The position numbers and the translations under genes were made by a program. A stretch of 64,000 nt of DNA. Origin: Hippopus hippopus (Eukaryota > Mollusca > Bivalvia > Cardiida > Cardiidae). How positions within the stretch are numbered: position 1 is the stretch's first letter; each line of letters begins with the position of its first letter. Where the stretch lies: positions 42,966,845 to 43,030,844 of the forward strand of contig OX328105.1 of NCBI GenBank assembly GCA_946811185.2, in the 5' to 3' direction. The notes beneath the pieces are model-generated. The model did no database searches. It worked only from the letters and a program-made list of their open reading frames with translations, and had not been told where the DNA came from. This document shows, piece after piece, positions 10,600 to 21,931 of the stretch.

Positions 10600-10760
10600 T
10601 GATGATTTCTGTCTTTAAAAGGGTAGAAAATAATATGGGAAAAGGAGAAAATGCTGGTCATCAGCATTTTCTCCTTTTCGCAAACTTCTGCATTTTCCCA
10701 AACTTCTGCATTTTCAAAAGCCTTCTCTTTCAGGGTTGTTAAAGTCCAGACTGTTAACCC
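10600..10760 (+). repeat. MITE-A copy, right two thirds, with internal duplication
   Basis: The palindrome is present; the segment CAAACTTCTGCATTTTC is duplicated in tandem before the right arm. Confidence 0.8.
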
Positions 10761-10914
10761 TTTTCCATACAATCCTGAGTTTTAAGAACTGAGAGGAAGA
10801 CACCTTTCAAAAACATTGTGGGAAAAAGAGGAAATGCAACCAAAGACAAACTCCATCATTTAAGCCGTCTTTAATTTATGTCTGCAAATGCGTTCACTTT
10901 GGGCATGTCTTAAC
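10757..10914 (-). repeat. MITE-A copy, internally deleted
   Basis: Both ends are present; the right half of the palindrome is lost after AAAGAGGAAATGC. Confidence 0.8.
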
Positions 10915-11135
10915 TCTTTACCAAACGACAAAATTTTAGACTGGTCCAAATTGAAAGCACTTGCAGATGACAAAATAAACGTAACTCAAAAACTGAAATT
11001 TGTTTCCAGCAGGGTAGAAAAGATTGTGGGAAAAGGAGAAAATGCTGGTTACCAGCATTTTCTCCTTTTCCCACAGTTTTCAAAAGGCTTCTATCTCAGG
11101 GTTGTAGAAACCAGGGATTGTTTGGGAAAGGGTTA
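10910..11135 (+). repeat. MITE-A copy, full length and well kept
   Basis: One of the best copies, useful as a reference: TTAACTCTTTACC..., palindrome at 11028-11075, and ...GGGAAAGGGTTAA. It abuts the previous copy through a shared TTAA. Confidence 0.95.
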
Positions 11136-11157
11136 ATCTTTGTAGTTTGGTAAAGAG

Positions 11158-11371
11158 TTAACTCTTTCCATACCATAGACAACACAAGAAGCTTATCTGG
11201 ACAGTGTAGATCAAGATCAGACTGCACAGAACATGCAGTCTGATCTTTGATCTATATTGTCCAGCGCTGTGTTCTAGATTTTGATCGAACTGTCTCTTGA
11301 TCTTGCAGTGGAAATGTCTTTTTAGCCTTTGAGAAAATGCTATTTATTTATTCAGTAGTGGAAGAGTTAAA
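11158..11371. repeat. Hairpin-C element
   Basis: TTAACTCTTTCC at the left and GAAGAGTTAAAG at the right bracket a hairpin, GGACAGTGTAGATCAAGATC against GATCTTTGATCTATATTGTCC (11195-11263). Confidence 0.7.
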
Positions 11372-11577
11372 GTCCCTTGCTGTATAAATAAATGAGTAAA
11401 ATTTCAGTTGATAACTAGGTAATCCCTAGATTTATAATATTTATTTTGCACTGGATTGTTAAATAAGTTTTACAACTTGCATTAATCACTCTCAATGTTT
11501 GATGCTTGGAAACCTTAACCAGTACATGTACTCACACTGTGATGTGGGTAGTTCCAAAGGTCTTTTTTTTGCAAGGT

Positions 11578-11802
11578 TCAACCCTTTACCAAACAATCCC
11601 TGGTTTTTACGACCCAGAGGAAGAAGCCTTCTGAAAACATTGTGGGAAAAGAAAATGCTGGTAACCAGCATTTTCATCTTTTCCAACAATGTTTTCTACT
11701 CTTCTATAGTCAAGTTTCAATTTTTGAGTCACGTTTTATTTGTCGTCTGCAAACACTTTCAATTCGGACAAGTCTAAAATTTTGTCATTTGGTAAAGAGT
11801 TA
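11578..11802 (-). repeat. MITE-A copy, full length
   Basis: Good ends; the palindrome is shortened by a few bases on one arm (GGGAAAAGAAAATGC). Confidence 0.9.
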
Positions 11803-11867
11803 ATTGACCCCTTTGAGGATCAAAGAGTTACATATCCATCTCTATGTCTTATTACATACTTCATTTA

Positions 11868-12092
11868 ATTCATTACCAAACGACAAAATTTTAGGTTTGT
11901 CCAAATCGAAAGCATTTGCAGACGACAAAATAAAAGTGACTGAAAATTTGAAATTTGTTTTGTGAAGGGTAGAAAACATTGTGGGAAAAGGAGAAAATGC
12001 TGGTTATCAGCATTTTCTCCTTTTCCCGCAATGTTTTCTAAAGGCTTCTTTCTCAGGGTCGTCAAAAGTAGGGATTGTGTGGTAATGGGTTA
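11868..12092 (+). repeat. MITE-A copy, full length
   Basis: Good copy; left end TTCATTACC instead of CTTTACC. Confidence 0.9.
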
Positions 12093-13008
12093 ACTTGATC
12101 CTGACCTTTATCCTGAATATATAAGTAGGTATATAAATAGAACTTCAACCAGTATTCAGGAAGTTAAATATACACGGGAAGGTAAAGGTAAAGAATATAA
12201 TTCGCGCATACCATGCGAAATATTTCCGTGACCATTTGGGACATATGCCAAAGGCTGCCCCGTGCAATGCTGAGGGTAAAAATAGAATTTAGATTTATGT
12301 AAATGATGTTGACCTGGGTCAGGTGAAAAAAAGTAGGCAATACAATCATAGAGTATTGAATATATACAGTTAAGGACAATATCGGTGATAAATCGAAGTG
12401 CTGTCAGCACTGTAATCGGTCGACACTGAATAACTACAATGGTTTGAAATCACAAATCAAATGGCAGTTGTTTGAACTATGTATGGGATAGACATTTTAT
12501 AACTGAGTCACGTAGAAACTCTCTGTCCCTTACAAATTAGTACATGTAGTTTAACGGAATGCTAAAGATGTATGTCTGCCAGTCGACGGCAATAAAACGT
12601 AGAATGTAAGTGACTATTCTGACCAGAAATACCGATTTTCAAGCTTTAGATATCACTCATCATGAATAACAGTACCTACCAACCCTTTATAAAAGATTAA
12701 GAAAATATAAATACATGCATTATTTTCTGTAACTTTTGCAACTTTTGAAACTATACTGTAACATATTGTCAGATATTATCAATAATATCCATATTGAATG
12801 ATGGACATGATGAATATGTCGTATAGAATGTGCCTGTATTATGGCTATCAAAGTGATTACTTTTGGCTGCTCACGTTTATCTTGACAAATTGTCCTACCA
12901 TACGTTTTTCGGCTGGCTAAATTGTCCTTGGCAAGATTGTTCTGTTCAAAACATCGGCTGGCCAATTTCTCCCTCATTACTTTCAAAGCATGTAGTATCT
13001 ACCAAACC
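12093..13008. other. No recognised feature
   Basis: Intron. Two short segments (12885-12970) contain repeated AATTGTCC-type words also seen at 40310-40375. No exon with usable splice sites and an open frame was found. Confidence 0.45.
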
Positions 13009-13230
13009 CTCAACCCTTTACCAAATGATGTAATTTTAGACTTGTCCAAAACGAAAGCATTTGCACACGACGAATGAAATGTAGACCAAATTAATGATGA
13101 TTTGAATCTTTGAAATGGTAAAAAAAAAACATTGAGAAAAGGAGAAAACGACAGTTATTTGCATTTTTCCACGATGTTTTTAACAGCCTTCTTCCTCGGG
13201 GTCATCAGAATCTGGAAAGATTGGTTAAAA
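13009..13230 (+). repeat. MITE-A copy, degraded palindrome
   Basis: Left arm good; the centre is reduced (GAAAACGACAGTTATTTGC). The open stretch 13132-13470 begins in it and is not a gene. Confidence 0.8.
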
Positions 13231-13862
13231 CACTCAGTTTTGGCCTTTTATAGTCAGAAAAACAATATCCAAACATTACAATTTCAGTGTCGAGTTTTTT
13301 TTCCATATGAATTATTCATAAACAGACAATTAAGATATTCAATATGTATGTCTGCGATACTGATCTGCATTGCATTCAAAGGACAGTCTGATCTTGATCT
13401 TTTATTGTCTTCAAAGGCGACTATATATATGTCACTGGAGAACATGGGCCATTGTATTGAATCATTGTAATGAGCAAGAGCATCACTAGAGTAAACCTTG
13501 TGCTTTTAATCTGGAATATGGAGAGGATGAGAGTCAACCAGAATGCTGATGAGACAAACATGTTACTGAGAGTTTTACACTAAAGCGCTCAATTAATGAA
13601 ATAGATCTGATAAGCGTGGAAAAGCAACCTAATTATTGCAGGGTCATTGCTGTCTTGACTATGATATCTCAAGTAATAGGAATAGCAGATCCAAAATTTG
13701 AGTGACTGCATGTTTTGTGCAGTCTGGTCTGAATCTGGTCTGAATCTGTGCTCTCCGAAGAGGCTTTTTCCCTGGTCAGTTGATTCAGACATGGAGAATA
13801 TGACGTTAAGTGAGTTTTTTGTGTTGCAGATTCAGGGTTTTTTCCATCTATGAAAATGATCT

Positions 13863-14010
13863 GTTTAACTCTACCAAATGACAAAATGTTGAAAATCTTT
13901 CAAATGATGAAAAAACGCTGTGAGGAAAAAGAGAACATGCTTAATACATGTATGCTGTTTTTCCCACTACATTTTTAAAGCCCGACAAGATTGTGTGGCC
14001 AACGGTTAAT
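13863..14010 (+). repeat. MITE-A copy, internally deleted
   Basis: Ends TTAACTCTACC and GGTTAATAG; the centre is strongly diverged. Confidence 0.65.
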
Positions 14011-14227
14011 AGACTGATTCCAGTCTTAAGAATGTCATAAAAAAGAAATATGTTAGTGAGCGTGTAAAATGGTAGAGCCGTGGTTGGAAGGAGAGGAATA
14101 GGGGTTATGAAAACAATTTAACCTTTAACCTGCTAAATAAGTGAAATGAAACTTTCAAGCTGACAGTAAAAACCCAGTTCTTTACTATTTCAAAGGTATT
14201 TTTGTTTTGGAAAAAATATCTTCTTGT

Positions 14228-14345
14228 CGGACATTATAGATACAAAATCAGACAGCATGTAGTATGCAGTCTGATCTTGATCTACAATGTCCGGAGAAGG
14301 TCATAAATTCGCGCTTAGTAGCCCAAGGTTTAATACATCCTATGC
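14228..14345. repeat. Hairpin-C copy
   Basis: CGGACATTATAGATAC and CTTGATCTACAATGTCCGG are the arms of the hairpin; the usual TAGCCCAAGG... tail follows. Confidence 0.65.
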
Positions 14346-15423
14346 TGAAAGATGCATAATCAAATATATGCTGGTCAGTATAGTGAATGGACAGTCTGGT
14401 TTCTAAGGTTGAAAGCATGGGATAACCAGACCATTCTGAAAATGTTTATGTAATGGCTTCTCCACTAGGGTAATAACTCTTAAACAACTCTACATCCTCT
14501 GTCCCACACTGCTTCACACGCTTCACCTTGCTTACATTAAACTACCAACGGCAGATTACTTTTTTAAACAGCTTTCACCACCAGCATGTACATCAGTTTG
14601 CTCCAAGGCAAGACAATCTAAATTTTCAAATTCTTTTAAAGCAATGTTTCCTTACAAATTCTGTTTCACTGCAAGTTTATCCTTGCTCCAGGCCAAATGA
14701 CCTATCATCTTTTCAACACGAGGTGTGCTCGTAACATAATCCAGATACTCCTGGATTCGCTCTTGTTTCATTCATAAGTTGTTGCTTTATCACAGACACC
14801 ATTCCTTATGGCATATTTGGGTTAAAAGTTCAACATAATAAGGTCACAACAGTTAGTATTAGTGTTATTAGACTGTAGGAAAAAGCTGTCACAAGTTGCA
14901 GTTAGATCAGTTTGCCCTCAGCAGACGGATTTCCGAAAGTTGTGGTCTCTCTAATCGTCCGGCTCATGCCGACCAATTAAAAACTAAATTTAAACATAAT
15001 AATGGAGAAAAGTAACTAACAGTAGCTCCAAAGTTTGACCCTGCTCATACCAGGATTCAAACCCCAAACCCACACAATGCTTAGCACAACTTTTGTTGCA
15101 TTTGAGGACCATGTGGGTCAAAATCAAACTAACAAAACATGCAGTCTGTTAAGACGTATATAACAAATGTTCCCCCGCAACCTACTGCGCATATACTTTT
15201 TTCATGGATAAGGAATGAGAAGTGCACCCATGTATTTTTTGCACATAATGGTAACACTATTGGTGCAGGGAAACAAATAGCACTTTCTTCAGGTAGTATT
15301 AGCAAAGAGAAAAAAAATGGATCTCTGAACTGTCACCATGAAATAATTAAAATACTGTTGACACAATTTTACACACCAATTAAGCAAACAAATGCAGGAA
15401 ATTTAAAAGCTGTGGAAACATAG
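14346..15423. other. No recognised feature
   Basis: Intron sequence; the open stretches 14528-14734 and 15139-15423 show no known motif. Confidence 0.4.
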
Positions 15424-15506
15424 CTGTTTCTACTTTGAAAATTATTGTTGGAAAAGGGGAAATCACTCCTTATGTGCATTTTCTACTTTTCCAAGTATGT
15501 TTGCTG
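15424..15506 (+). repeat. MITE-A central fragment
   Basis: Only the region around the palindrome (GGAAAAGGGG...CATTTTCTACTTTTCC) is left. Confidence 0.6.
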
Positions 15507-15913
15507 AGCTTTTATCCTTTTTTTCCTTGAAAAAAAAAATAACTTCCACAGTGACCTTCAGCCTTGTTTTCTGGCAAAATAAGCATGTATGGGTACCATT
15601 TTTATATTTTCTTATTGTTTAAAATTATAAATACTATAAGTGTGGAAATTTTCAGAAAAATCTGTCTGTTAGAAAGTGTGTATCTATCTGACTATTAAAG
15701 AAAGGCATGTTAAATCCAATACGAGGGCTGTTCGATATGTAATGTGTATTGTACCACAGCACGATAACGCTTTCAACGATTTCGTGGATGATGATATGCT
15801 TGAATAGCTCTATTCAATACCTTTCCAACGGTATAAACACGAGCCTTTAGCTCCACATAGTTTTAAACTTATAGTCATTTCATTAGAGTTAGTCGTTGAC
15901 CACTGTTGTAAAA

Positions 15914-16918
15914 ATGGTTGGGAAACGGATTAAGAATATTGAAGAAATTAGAGCTTATATAAAAGTTCACAGAAAACTCGGTCATTCGGTAATGCAGATT
16001 TTTACTGAATTGGGGGAAGTTTATGGGTCTGATAAGGTATCTTATGAGACAGTTCGTAGGTGGATAAAGAAATTTCTGACTGGCACAGAGTCCGTCAAAG
16101 ATGCAGCAAAATCTGGCCGACCTGTGACTGTAACAGGCAAGGCAAATGTCTCAAAAGTCAGGGAAATAATTGAAAGTGATGACAGATACACAATTCGTGA
16201 CATTGCCAACGCTGTTGGCATATCGCTATCGCGGGTGCATTTCATTTTGAAGTGTATTTTGAAAGTACGAAAGATTTCTGCCAGATGGATACCGCATATA
16301 TTGACAGATGACCAAAAATGGGTACGAGTACAAACTGCTAAGCAATTGCTCAAAATGTTTCCCAAATTCAATCAAAGACAATTTGCAAACATTGTTACTG
16401 GTGACGAAACATGGGTTCACTATTTCGAACCAGTAAGAAAAATTGGAAACAAAATATGGCTAACTAAACACGGTAGAAGGCCTGTATTTGCCAAAAGAAG
16501 CATAAGCACAAAGAGGGTTCTTTATTGCATATTCTTCTCATGTGATGGTATAGCATTACAAATTCCAGTGCCGAAGGCCAAAATTGTTACAGGTCGGTAT
16601 TACCGAGATGTTATACTAAAAAAGCTCAAGAAATATTATCTTAAACAACGCCCTGTGTCAGGATTTAGGCATGTTCGTCTACTTCATGATAATGCTCCAT
16701 CACATACATCTGAGCTTGTGAAGCAATTTTTGAAGTCGGAGAAGGTTACTGTCTTCCCACACCCACCATACTCTCCAGATCTAGCCCCATGCGACTTTTT
16801 CCTTTTTCCAAAACTTAAAAAGTTCTTATCTGGTCGTCGTTACAAGTCCCGACAAGCCCTTGGCTCAGCCATCAGTCAGTGCCTCAGAGGTCTACCTAAA
16901 TCAGCGTACCATAAATAA
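15914..16918 (+). CDS. Mariner-family transposase, C-terminus cut off
   Basis: A DD34D cut-and-paste transposase. From the ATG at 15914 the product is 334 residues. An N-terminal helix-turn-helix (RAYIKVHRKLGHSVMQIFTE and YETVRRWIKKF, residues 14-54) and a second DNA-binding helix (RDIANAVGISLSRVHFIL) precede a WIPHIL linker near residue 125. The catalytic aspartates are D164 in VTGDETW, D259 in LLHDNAP and D294 in YSPDLAPCDFFLF, with 34 residues between the last two, which is the mariner signature. The frame is uninterrupted. It ends SAYHK where the inverted copy begins; the missing last 20 or so residues are present in the minus copy. In-frame TTG at 15896 is not a likely start. All catalytic residues are intact, but the short C-terminus may matter. 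Confidence 0.9.
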   Translation: MVGKRIKNIEEIRAYIKVHRKLGHSVMQIFTELGEVYGSDKVSYETVRRWIKKFLTGTESVKDAAKSGRPVTVTGKANVSKVREIIESDDRYTIRDIANAVGISLSRVHFILKCILKVRKISARWIPHILTDDQKWVRVQTAKQLLKMFPKFNQRQFANIVTGDETWVHYFEPVRKIGNKIWLTKHGRRPVFAKRSISTKRVLYCIFFSCDGIALQIPVPKAKIVTGRYYRDVILKKLKKYYLKQRPVSGFRHVRLLHDNAPSHTSELVKQFLKSEKVTVFPHPPYSPDLAPCDFFLFPKLKKFLSGRRYKSRQALGSAISQCLRGLPKSAYHK

Positions 16919-17645
16919 AATATTCTCCGCGGTTTGAAATACATAATTTCAATCTCTGAATCCATTTCTGAAATGCGTCACGGTACGCTGATTTAGGTAG
17001 ACCTCCTGACACAGGGCGTCGTTTAAGATAATATTTCTTGAGCTTTTTTAGTATAACATCTCGGTAATACCGACCTGTAACACTTTTGCCCTTCGGCACC
17101 GGAATTTGTAATGCTATTCTATCACATGAGAAGAATATGCAATAAAGAACTTTCTTTGTGCTTGTGCTTCTTTTGGCAACTATTTTGAGCAATTGCTTAG
17201 CGGTTTGTACTTGTACCCATTTTTGGTCATCTGTCAATATATGAGGTATCTATCTGGCAGAAATCTTTTGTACTTTCAAAATACGCTTTAAAATGAAATG
17301 CACCCGCGATAGCGATATGCTAACAGCGTCGGCAATATCACGAATCGTGTATCTGCCATCACTTTCAATTATTTCCCTGACTTTTGAGACATTTGCCTTG
17401 CCTGTTAAAGTCACAGGTCGGCCAGATTTTGCTGCATCTTTGACAGACTCTGTGCCAGTCAGAAATTTCTTTCTCCAACTACGAACTGTCTCATAAGATA
17501 CCTTATCAGACCCGTAAACTTCCCCCAATTCAGTAACAATCTGCATTACTGAATGACCGAGTTTTGTGCGAACTTTTACATAAGCACTAATTTCTTCAAT
17601 ATTCCTAATCCGTTTCCCAACCATTTTTACAACAGTGGTCAACAA
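16896..17645 (-). pseudogene. Mariner transposase, inverted copy, deleted and interrupted
   Basis: Minus-strand partner of the plus copy. The N-terminal half (from 17627) is intact up to ISAR, where TGG has become TAG (complement of 17247-17249). The frame then continues, but two blocks are missing: one between LLKI and VAKRS, which removes the first catalytic Asp, and one between RPVSG and GLPKSAYRD, which removes the second and third. The C-terminal end (FQKWIQRLKLCISNRGEYF) survives only here. It cannot encode an active enzyme. Confidence 0.85.
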
Positions 17646-17818
17646 CTAGCTCTATTGAAATGACTATAAGTTTAAAACTATGTGGAGCTGAAGGCTCGTG
17701 TTTATACCATTGGAAAGGTATTGAATAGAGCTATTCAAGCGTATCATCATCCACGAAATCATGCACAGTGTTATCGCGCTGTGGTACAATACACATTACA
17801 TATCGTACAGCCTTCGTA

Positions 17819-18737
17819 CGTTGATCATTGAATCAGGTGGAATCACCAAAACCCCAGCATGTCTGGCCTGTTACACACTGAAATACCCGACGCCAATCTA
17901 GGCTGAAGAGTTATCAATATGACATTATCACTCTGTATTTATTAATTCTTTGAATGATAAACACACACAAGAGAGCACTAACCCACTTCATTTGCGAAAG
18001 AAGTAGATCTAGATCCAAATCAGACATTGTATAATGTAGGTCTCTGATCCGTTGAAGCGCACAAGTATCTTGGCACGTTCTGTTCTTTTCTGTTTAGGTA
18101 AAGTGAAGCAATCATAATTGAAAGTGTTCGGCTGACATTATCAAACTTGTCTAATGTGTATTTTTTTTTTCATTCTAATTTTTAAAGTGATACGATTATT
18201 TATAATATTATCTGTGGAATTATAATTGTCTTATCAGTTTATGTCTGGTAATGTGTTAACTATGGATTCAAAATGGCTGCCAGCTTCTACTTTGGTGATT
18301 GTTTAATTTCATATTCCCACTATAAAAAAGAAAAACTATCTTTTCTAGCATACTTATGGATAAAGATCAGGCACACCAACCTTGCACAAAAGCTACTGTA
18401 GATATATTGCAGAGGTGGATCCCTGTGGTAACCTATTTTACTACGGGTATTTCGGTGGACATTTACAACTAGGGTAGGCTATTCCGGTGCACATTCTTCA
18501 TGGCAGGACTCAATGGCAGGTTGTTATTTTGACACTAGGTATTAAACTAACCCCTCTTCATCAATATGATTACAATTTGTACCAAAAACTATTAACTTCT
18601 GTTATCTGATTTCAATAAAACAGTGTTTCGGTGGTATTTCTGTATTTAGGTGATTCGTCGAACACATCTGCTACCTTGTCAGACAATCTGGCTATATTAA
18701 CTGAAACTATTTGACTGTTTATCCCAATAAATAATTT
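17819..18737. other. No recognised feature
   Basis: Intron without repeat or exon that I could recognise. Confidence 0.45.
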
Positions 18738-18956
18738 ACAACACAATCCCAAGTTTTAACTACCTTGATGAAGAAGCCTTTAGAAAACATTGTGGGAAAA
18801 GGAGAAAATGCTGGTACCCTGCATTTTCTCTTTTTCCCACAATATTTTTACCCTTACAGAAGTGAATGTCTTTTTTTGAGTCACAGTTATTTTGTCCTCT
18901 GCGAAAGGTTTCAAATTAGGCAAATCTGAAATTTTGTCATTACATAAAAAGTTAAT
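18738..18956 (-). repeat. MITE-A copy
   Basis: Nearly full; palindrome at 18793-18842. Confidence 0.85.
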
Positions 18957-19054
18957 TTGTTCTGCAAAGAGAAGGACAGACTGATAGACAATGGAATGAA
19001 CTGAGACCACTGAATTGTCACTGAAGTGAATAAGAAAATAAATTTGAATTGCAA

Positions 19055-19150
19055 CACAGCTGGGTCTAGATCAGACTGCACAGGAAATGCAACCTATTCA
19101 TGAATTTATACTGCCTGCTACTTTGTCAAGTGAACTGGCTAAAAAAAATC
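19055..19150. repeat. Hairpin-C fragment
   Basis: GGGTCTAGATCAGACTGCAC and a weak second arm. Confidence 0.45.
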
Positions 19151-19183
19151 TTTAACTTGGAATTATTTGCCTGATAATCTGAA

Positions 19184-19413
19184 TTTAACCCTTTTATCAC
19201 ATGATGCAGAGTTTTGACAACCTTGATGAAGAAGCCTTTTGAAAACATTGTGGGAATAGGAGAAAATGCTAATAACCAGCATTTTCTCCTTTTCCCACAA
19301 TGTTTTCTACCCTTTTACAGATAAGTTCCATCATTTTAGCTACATTTAAATTGTCCTCCGGAACTGCTTTCAATCTGGACAGGTCTACATTTTTTTTGTT
19401 TGATAAAGAGATA
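19184..19413 (-). repeat. MITE-A copy, full length
   Basis: Both ends; palindrome at 19251-19301 with loop AATAA instead of GGTAA. Confidence 0.9.
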
Positions 19414-19468
19414 AAAGATCCTCTAAGGTTTGATATGTTCTGCAAAGAGGTAAACAGAAAGGTATTGA

Positions 19469-19742
19469 GATGTTTTGTATGGTGTTTGCGCCAATTTCAA
19501 TATTATTTCAGTTACATCGTGGCTGCCAGTGCACCTATCCATGCTTTCCTGGAGTTCATCTTTCCAAGCCACTGGCTGCTGTCCTATGGAACCATTGTTG
19601 AGACAATGGTCAGCAGTTAGAGAGGAATGAATCCTGTCGCAATAACTAACACCAATCCTCGTTTAGAAATTGGCTGAGCCAGGGGTAGAAACAGTGACCC
19701 CCTGTTCTCAAGTCCTGTACACTACCAACTGAGCTACTTGGG
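19469..19742 (-). repeat. tRNA-headed SINE, full length
   Basis: The body TATCCATGCTTTCCTGG, GGTCAGCAGTTAGAGAGG and the tRNA-like head at 19715-19742 (complement begins GCCCAAGTAGCTCAGTTGG, A-box TAGCTCAGTTGG) match the copies at 20.7 and 27.7 kb. It lacks the AATC tail. Confidence 0.8.
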
Positions 19743-19929
19743 CTCAGCAGCATGTGGATTACCGGTACCTGAGACATTGCCACTTGATTGAAAAAAAAAT
19801 ACAAGAAATTTGAACTGCAAGGCTCTTTTTGTACAAAAATCTAACAAAAGTGTCAGAAAATATAGATCAAAGATCAGACTGCAGATCCTCTGTAATCCAA
19901 TTTTGATCCAAATAGTTTGTAAAAGCAAC

Positions 19930-20016
19930 ATAGCCTTTAACCAAACAATCACATGATTTAACGACCCTGATGGAGAAGCCCTTTGAAAACACTGTGGGAA
20001 AAGGATATCCACCATC
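19930..20016 (-). repeat. MITE-A left-end fragment
   Basis: From CTTTAACCAAACAATC to GGGAAAAGGATATCC. Confidence 0.75.
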
Positions 20017-20044
20017 TTTCTAAATCTTCGAAAATTATAACTAA

Positions 20045-20277
20045 CCGTTTAACACTGTACCATACATTTGCAGGTTTTAACAACCCTGAGCAGAAAGTTT
20101 CTTGTAAACATTGTAGGAAAAGGAGAAAATGCTGATGACCAGCATTTTCCCCCTTTTCCCACAATGTTTTCTTCCCTATTATAGGACTTGGCTCATTTAT
20201 ACCAATTTTTAAGTTGTCATCTGCAGATATTATTTGAATTTGGAAGAGCTCAAAATTTGCCATTAGGGAAAGCGTTA
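20045..20277 (-). repeat. MITE-A copy, full length
   Basis: Ends GTTTAACACTGTACC and GGGAAAGCGTTAAG; palindrome at 20116-20162. Confidence 0.85.
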
Positions 20278-20378
20278 AGCCACAATTACTTTGTGGTCTG
20301 ACAGCAAATTTTACGAACAGACTTGACCACTACTGGCAAACACAGATCTCCAAATATGAGTCATGGCTCTGCCAATAG

Positions 20379-20606
20379 CTTAACTCATAACCAAACAACA
20401 AAATTTTAGACCTATCCAAATCAGAAGCATTTGCAGACAACAAAATAACTGTGATTCAAAAGGTGAAATTTGTTTCGGGAAGAGCAGAAAACATTGAGGG
20501 AAAAAGAGAAATACTGGTTACCAGCAATTTCTACTTTTGCAACAGTGTTTTCAAAGGCCTTTTCCCTCAGTCGTTAAAAGTTCAGATATAGTGGTAAAGA
20601 GCTGAA
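20379..20606 (+). repeat. MITE-A copy, full length
   Basis: Diverged centre (GAAATACTGGTTACCAGC). Confidence 0.85.
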
Positions 20607-20702
20607 CTCCTATAAAAATTGTAAAATGCTGTCACTATGGATGAGTCCAAAATTTTGTTGCGGGGTGAAGGGTTAAGTTGGGCTCATTATCCTATGGAAT
20701 AA

Positions 20703-20998
20703 GCCCAGCCCCGGTAGCTCAGTAGGTCGCATACAGGACTTGAGAACGGGGTTGCTGGTTCAAACCCCTGCTCGGCCAATTTCTCTCTGGGGTTTGATGA
20801 TTGCAATAACCACAGGATTAATTCTTCTCCCACTGCTGACCGTTGTTTCAATGATCTTGTGAGAAAGCAGCCAGTTGCTTGGAAAGAAATAGAAACTCCA
20901 GGAAAGCATGGATAGGTGCACTGGCTGCCACAACATAACTGAAATAATGTTGAAAAAGCATTAAACACTATACAATCAATCAATCAATCAATCCTATC
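20703..20998 (+). repeat. tRNA-headed SINE, full length
   Basis: The head CCCCGGTAGCTCAGTAGG (A-box) with GCTGGTTCAAACCC (B-box) resembles a tRNA over about 70 nt, followed by the shared SINE body and an (AATC)4 tail at 20982-20998. It is not a tRNA gene: the acceptor stem does not pair and the body continues. Confidence 0.85.
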
Positions 20999-21201
20999 AA
21001 ATAAAATACATCCAAACCTAGTCACTTTTCACAGACTGCTCCGGTCCCAATCCATGTAAACCACTCTAGTACTTTGATATGTAAAACAACCAGCAGATAG
21101 TTTTTTATCAGACATGTAGATAGTGCTGCATTTCCATATAAGGCAGTAATCTTCCCTTTTCTCCTCACATAACTGTATGAACAAAAACAGATGTATATTC
21201 C

Positions 21202-21432
21202 TTTAACCCTTTACCGCACAATGCAGACTTTTAATGACCCTGGGAAAGAAGCCTTTTGAAAACATTGTGAGAAAAGGAGAAAATGCTGGTAACCAGTATT
21301 TTCTCCTTTTTCCACAATGTTTTCTTACCTTTCAGAGAAAATTTGCACCATTTGACCCACATTGAAATCGTCGTCTGCAAAATGCTTTCAATGTGGACAA
21401 GACTAAAATTTTGTCGTCTGGTAAAGGGTAAA
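21202..21432 (-). repeat. MITE-A copy, full length
   Basis: Good ends and palindrome at 21273-21320. Confidence 0.9.
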
Positions 21433-21500
21433 CTCTTAACCACACATGAAAATTTTTGACTGGTCCAAATTTTTAAAAGATGACCAATTAAATGTGGCTT
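21431..21500 (+). repeat. MITE-A left-arm fragment
   Basis: From AACTCTTAACC to AATGTGGC; then the next copy begins. Confidence 0.7.
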
Positions 21501-21727
21501 AACTCTTTACCACATAATCCCGAGTTTTAACGACCCTGGAAGAGAAGGCTTTTGAAAACATTGTGGGAAAAGGAGAAAATGCTGGTAACCAGCGTTTTCT
21601 ACTTTTCCCACAATGTTTTCTACCCTTCCCATAACAAATTTCAACTTCTAAGTCACATTTATTTTGTCGTCTGCAAATGCTTTCAATTTGGACAAGTCTA
21701 AAATTCTGTCGTTTGGTAAAGAGTTAA
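21499..21727 (-). repeat. MITE-A copy, full length
   Basis: Well kept. Confidence 0.9.
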
Positions 21728-21931
21728 CCCAAACGGCAAAATTCTAGACTTGTCCAAATTGAAAGCACTTGCAGACGACAACATAAATAGGACTCAAAAA
21801 TTGAAATTTTTGGGGGGAAATTTGTAGAGAACAGTGTTGAAAAAGGAGAAAATGCTGCCCTTTCCCACAATGTTTTTAAAAGGCTCCTTTATCAGAGTCA
21901 TGAAAACCGGGGATTGTTTGGGAAAGGGTTA
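21723..21931 (+). repeat. MITE-A copy, one palindrome arm lost
   Basis: AAAATGCTG is followed directly by CCCTTTCCC. It shares TTAA with both neighbours. Confidence 0.85.

Larger units (their letters stand above)
15722..17816. mobile_element. Mariner element, inverted self-duplication with shared ends
   Basis: The element starts CGAGGGCTGTTCGATATG and ends CATATCGTACAGCCTTCG, inverted ends flanked by TA on both sides (15720-15721 and 17817-17818), the usual Tc1/mariner target. Inside are two copies of one transposase gene in opposite orientation: a nearly full one on plus, and an internally deleted one on minus. They meet at a hairpin: GGTCTACCTAAATCAGCG at 16889-16906 and its complement at 16986-17003, with about 70 bp between. 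As only one TA pair and one pair of outer ends is present, the whole palindrome probably moved or arose as a unit. Confidence 0.9.

Noticed and set aside
13132..13470. A 112-codon plus-strand gene
   Set aside because: It starts within a MITE-A copy, has no recognisable domain and no supporting signals.
20703..20775. A tRNA gene on plus
   Set aside because: A- and B-boxes are present but the sequence runs into a SINE body and AATC tail, and copies exist elsewhere in the window; the stems do not pair as in a functional tRNA.
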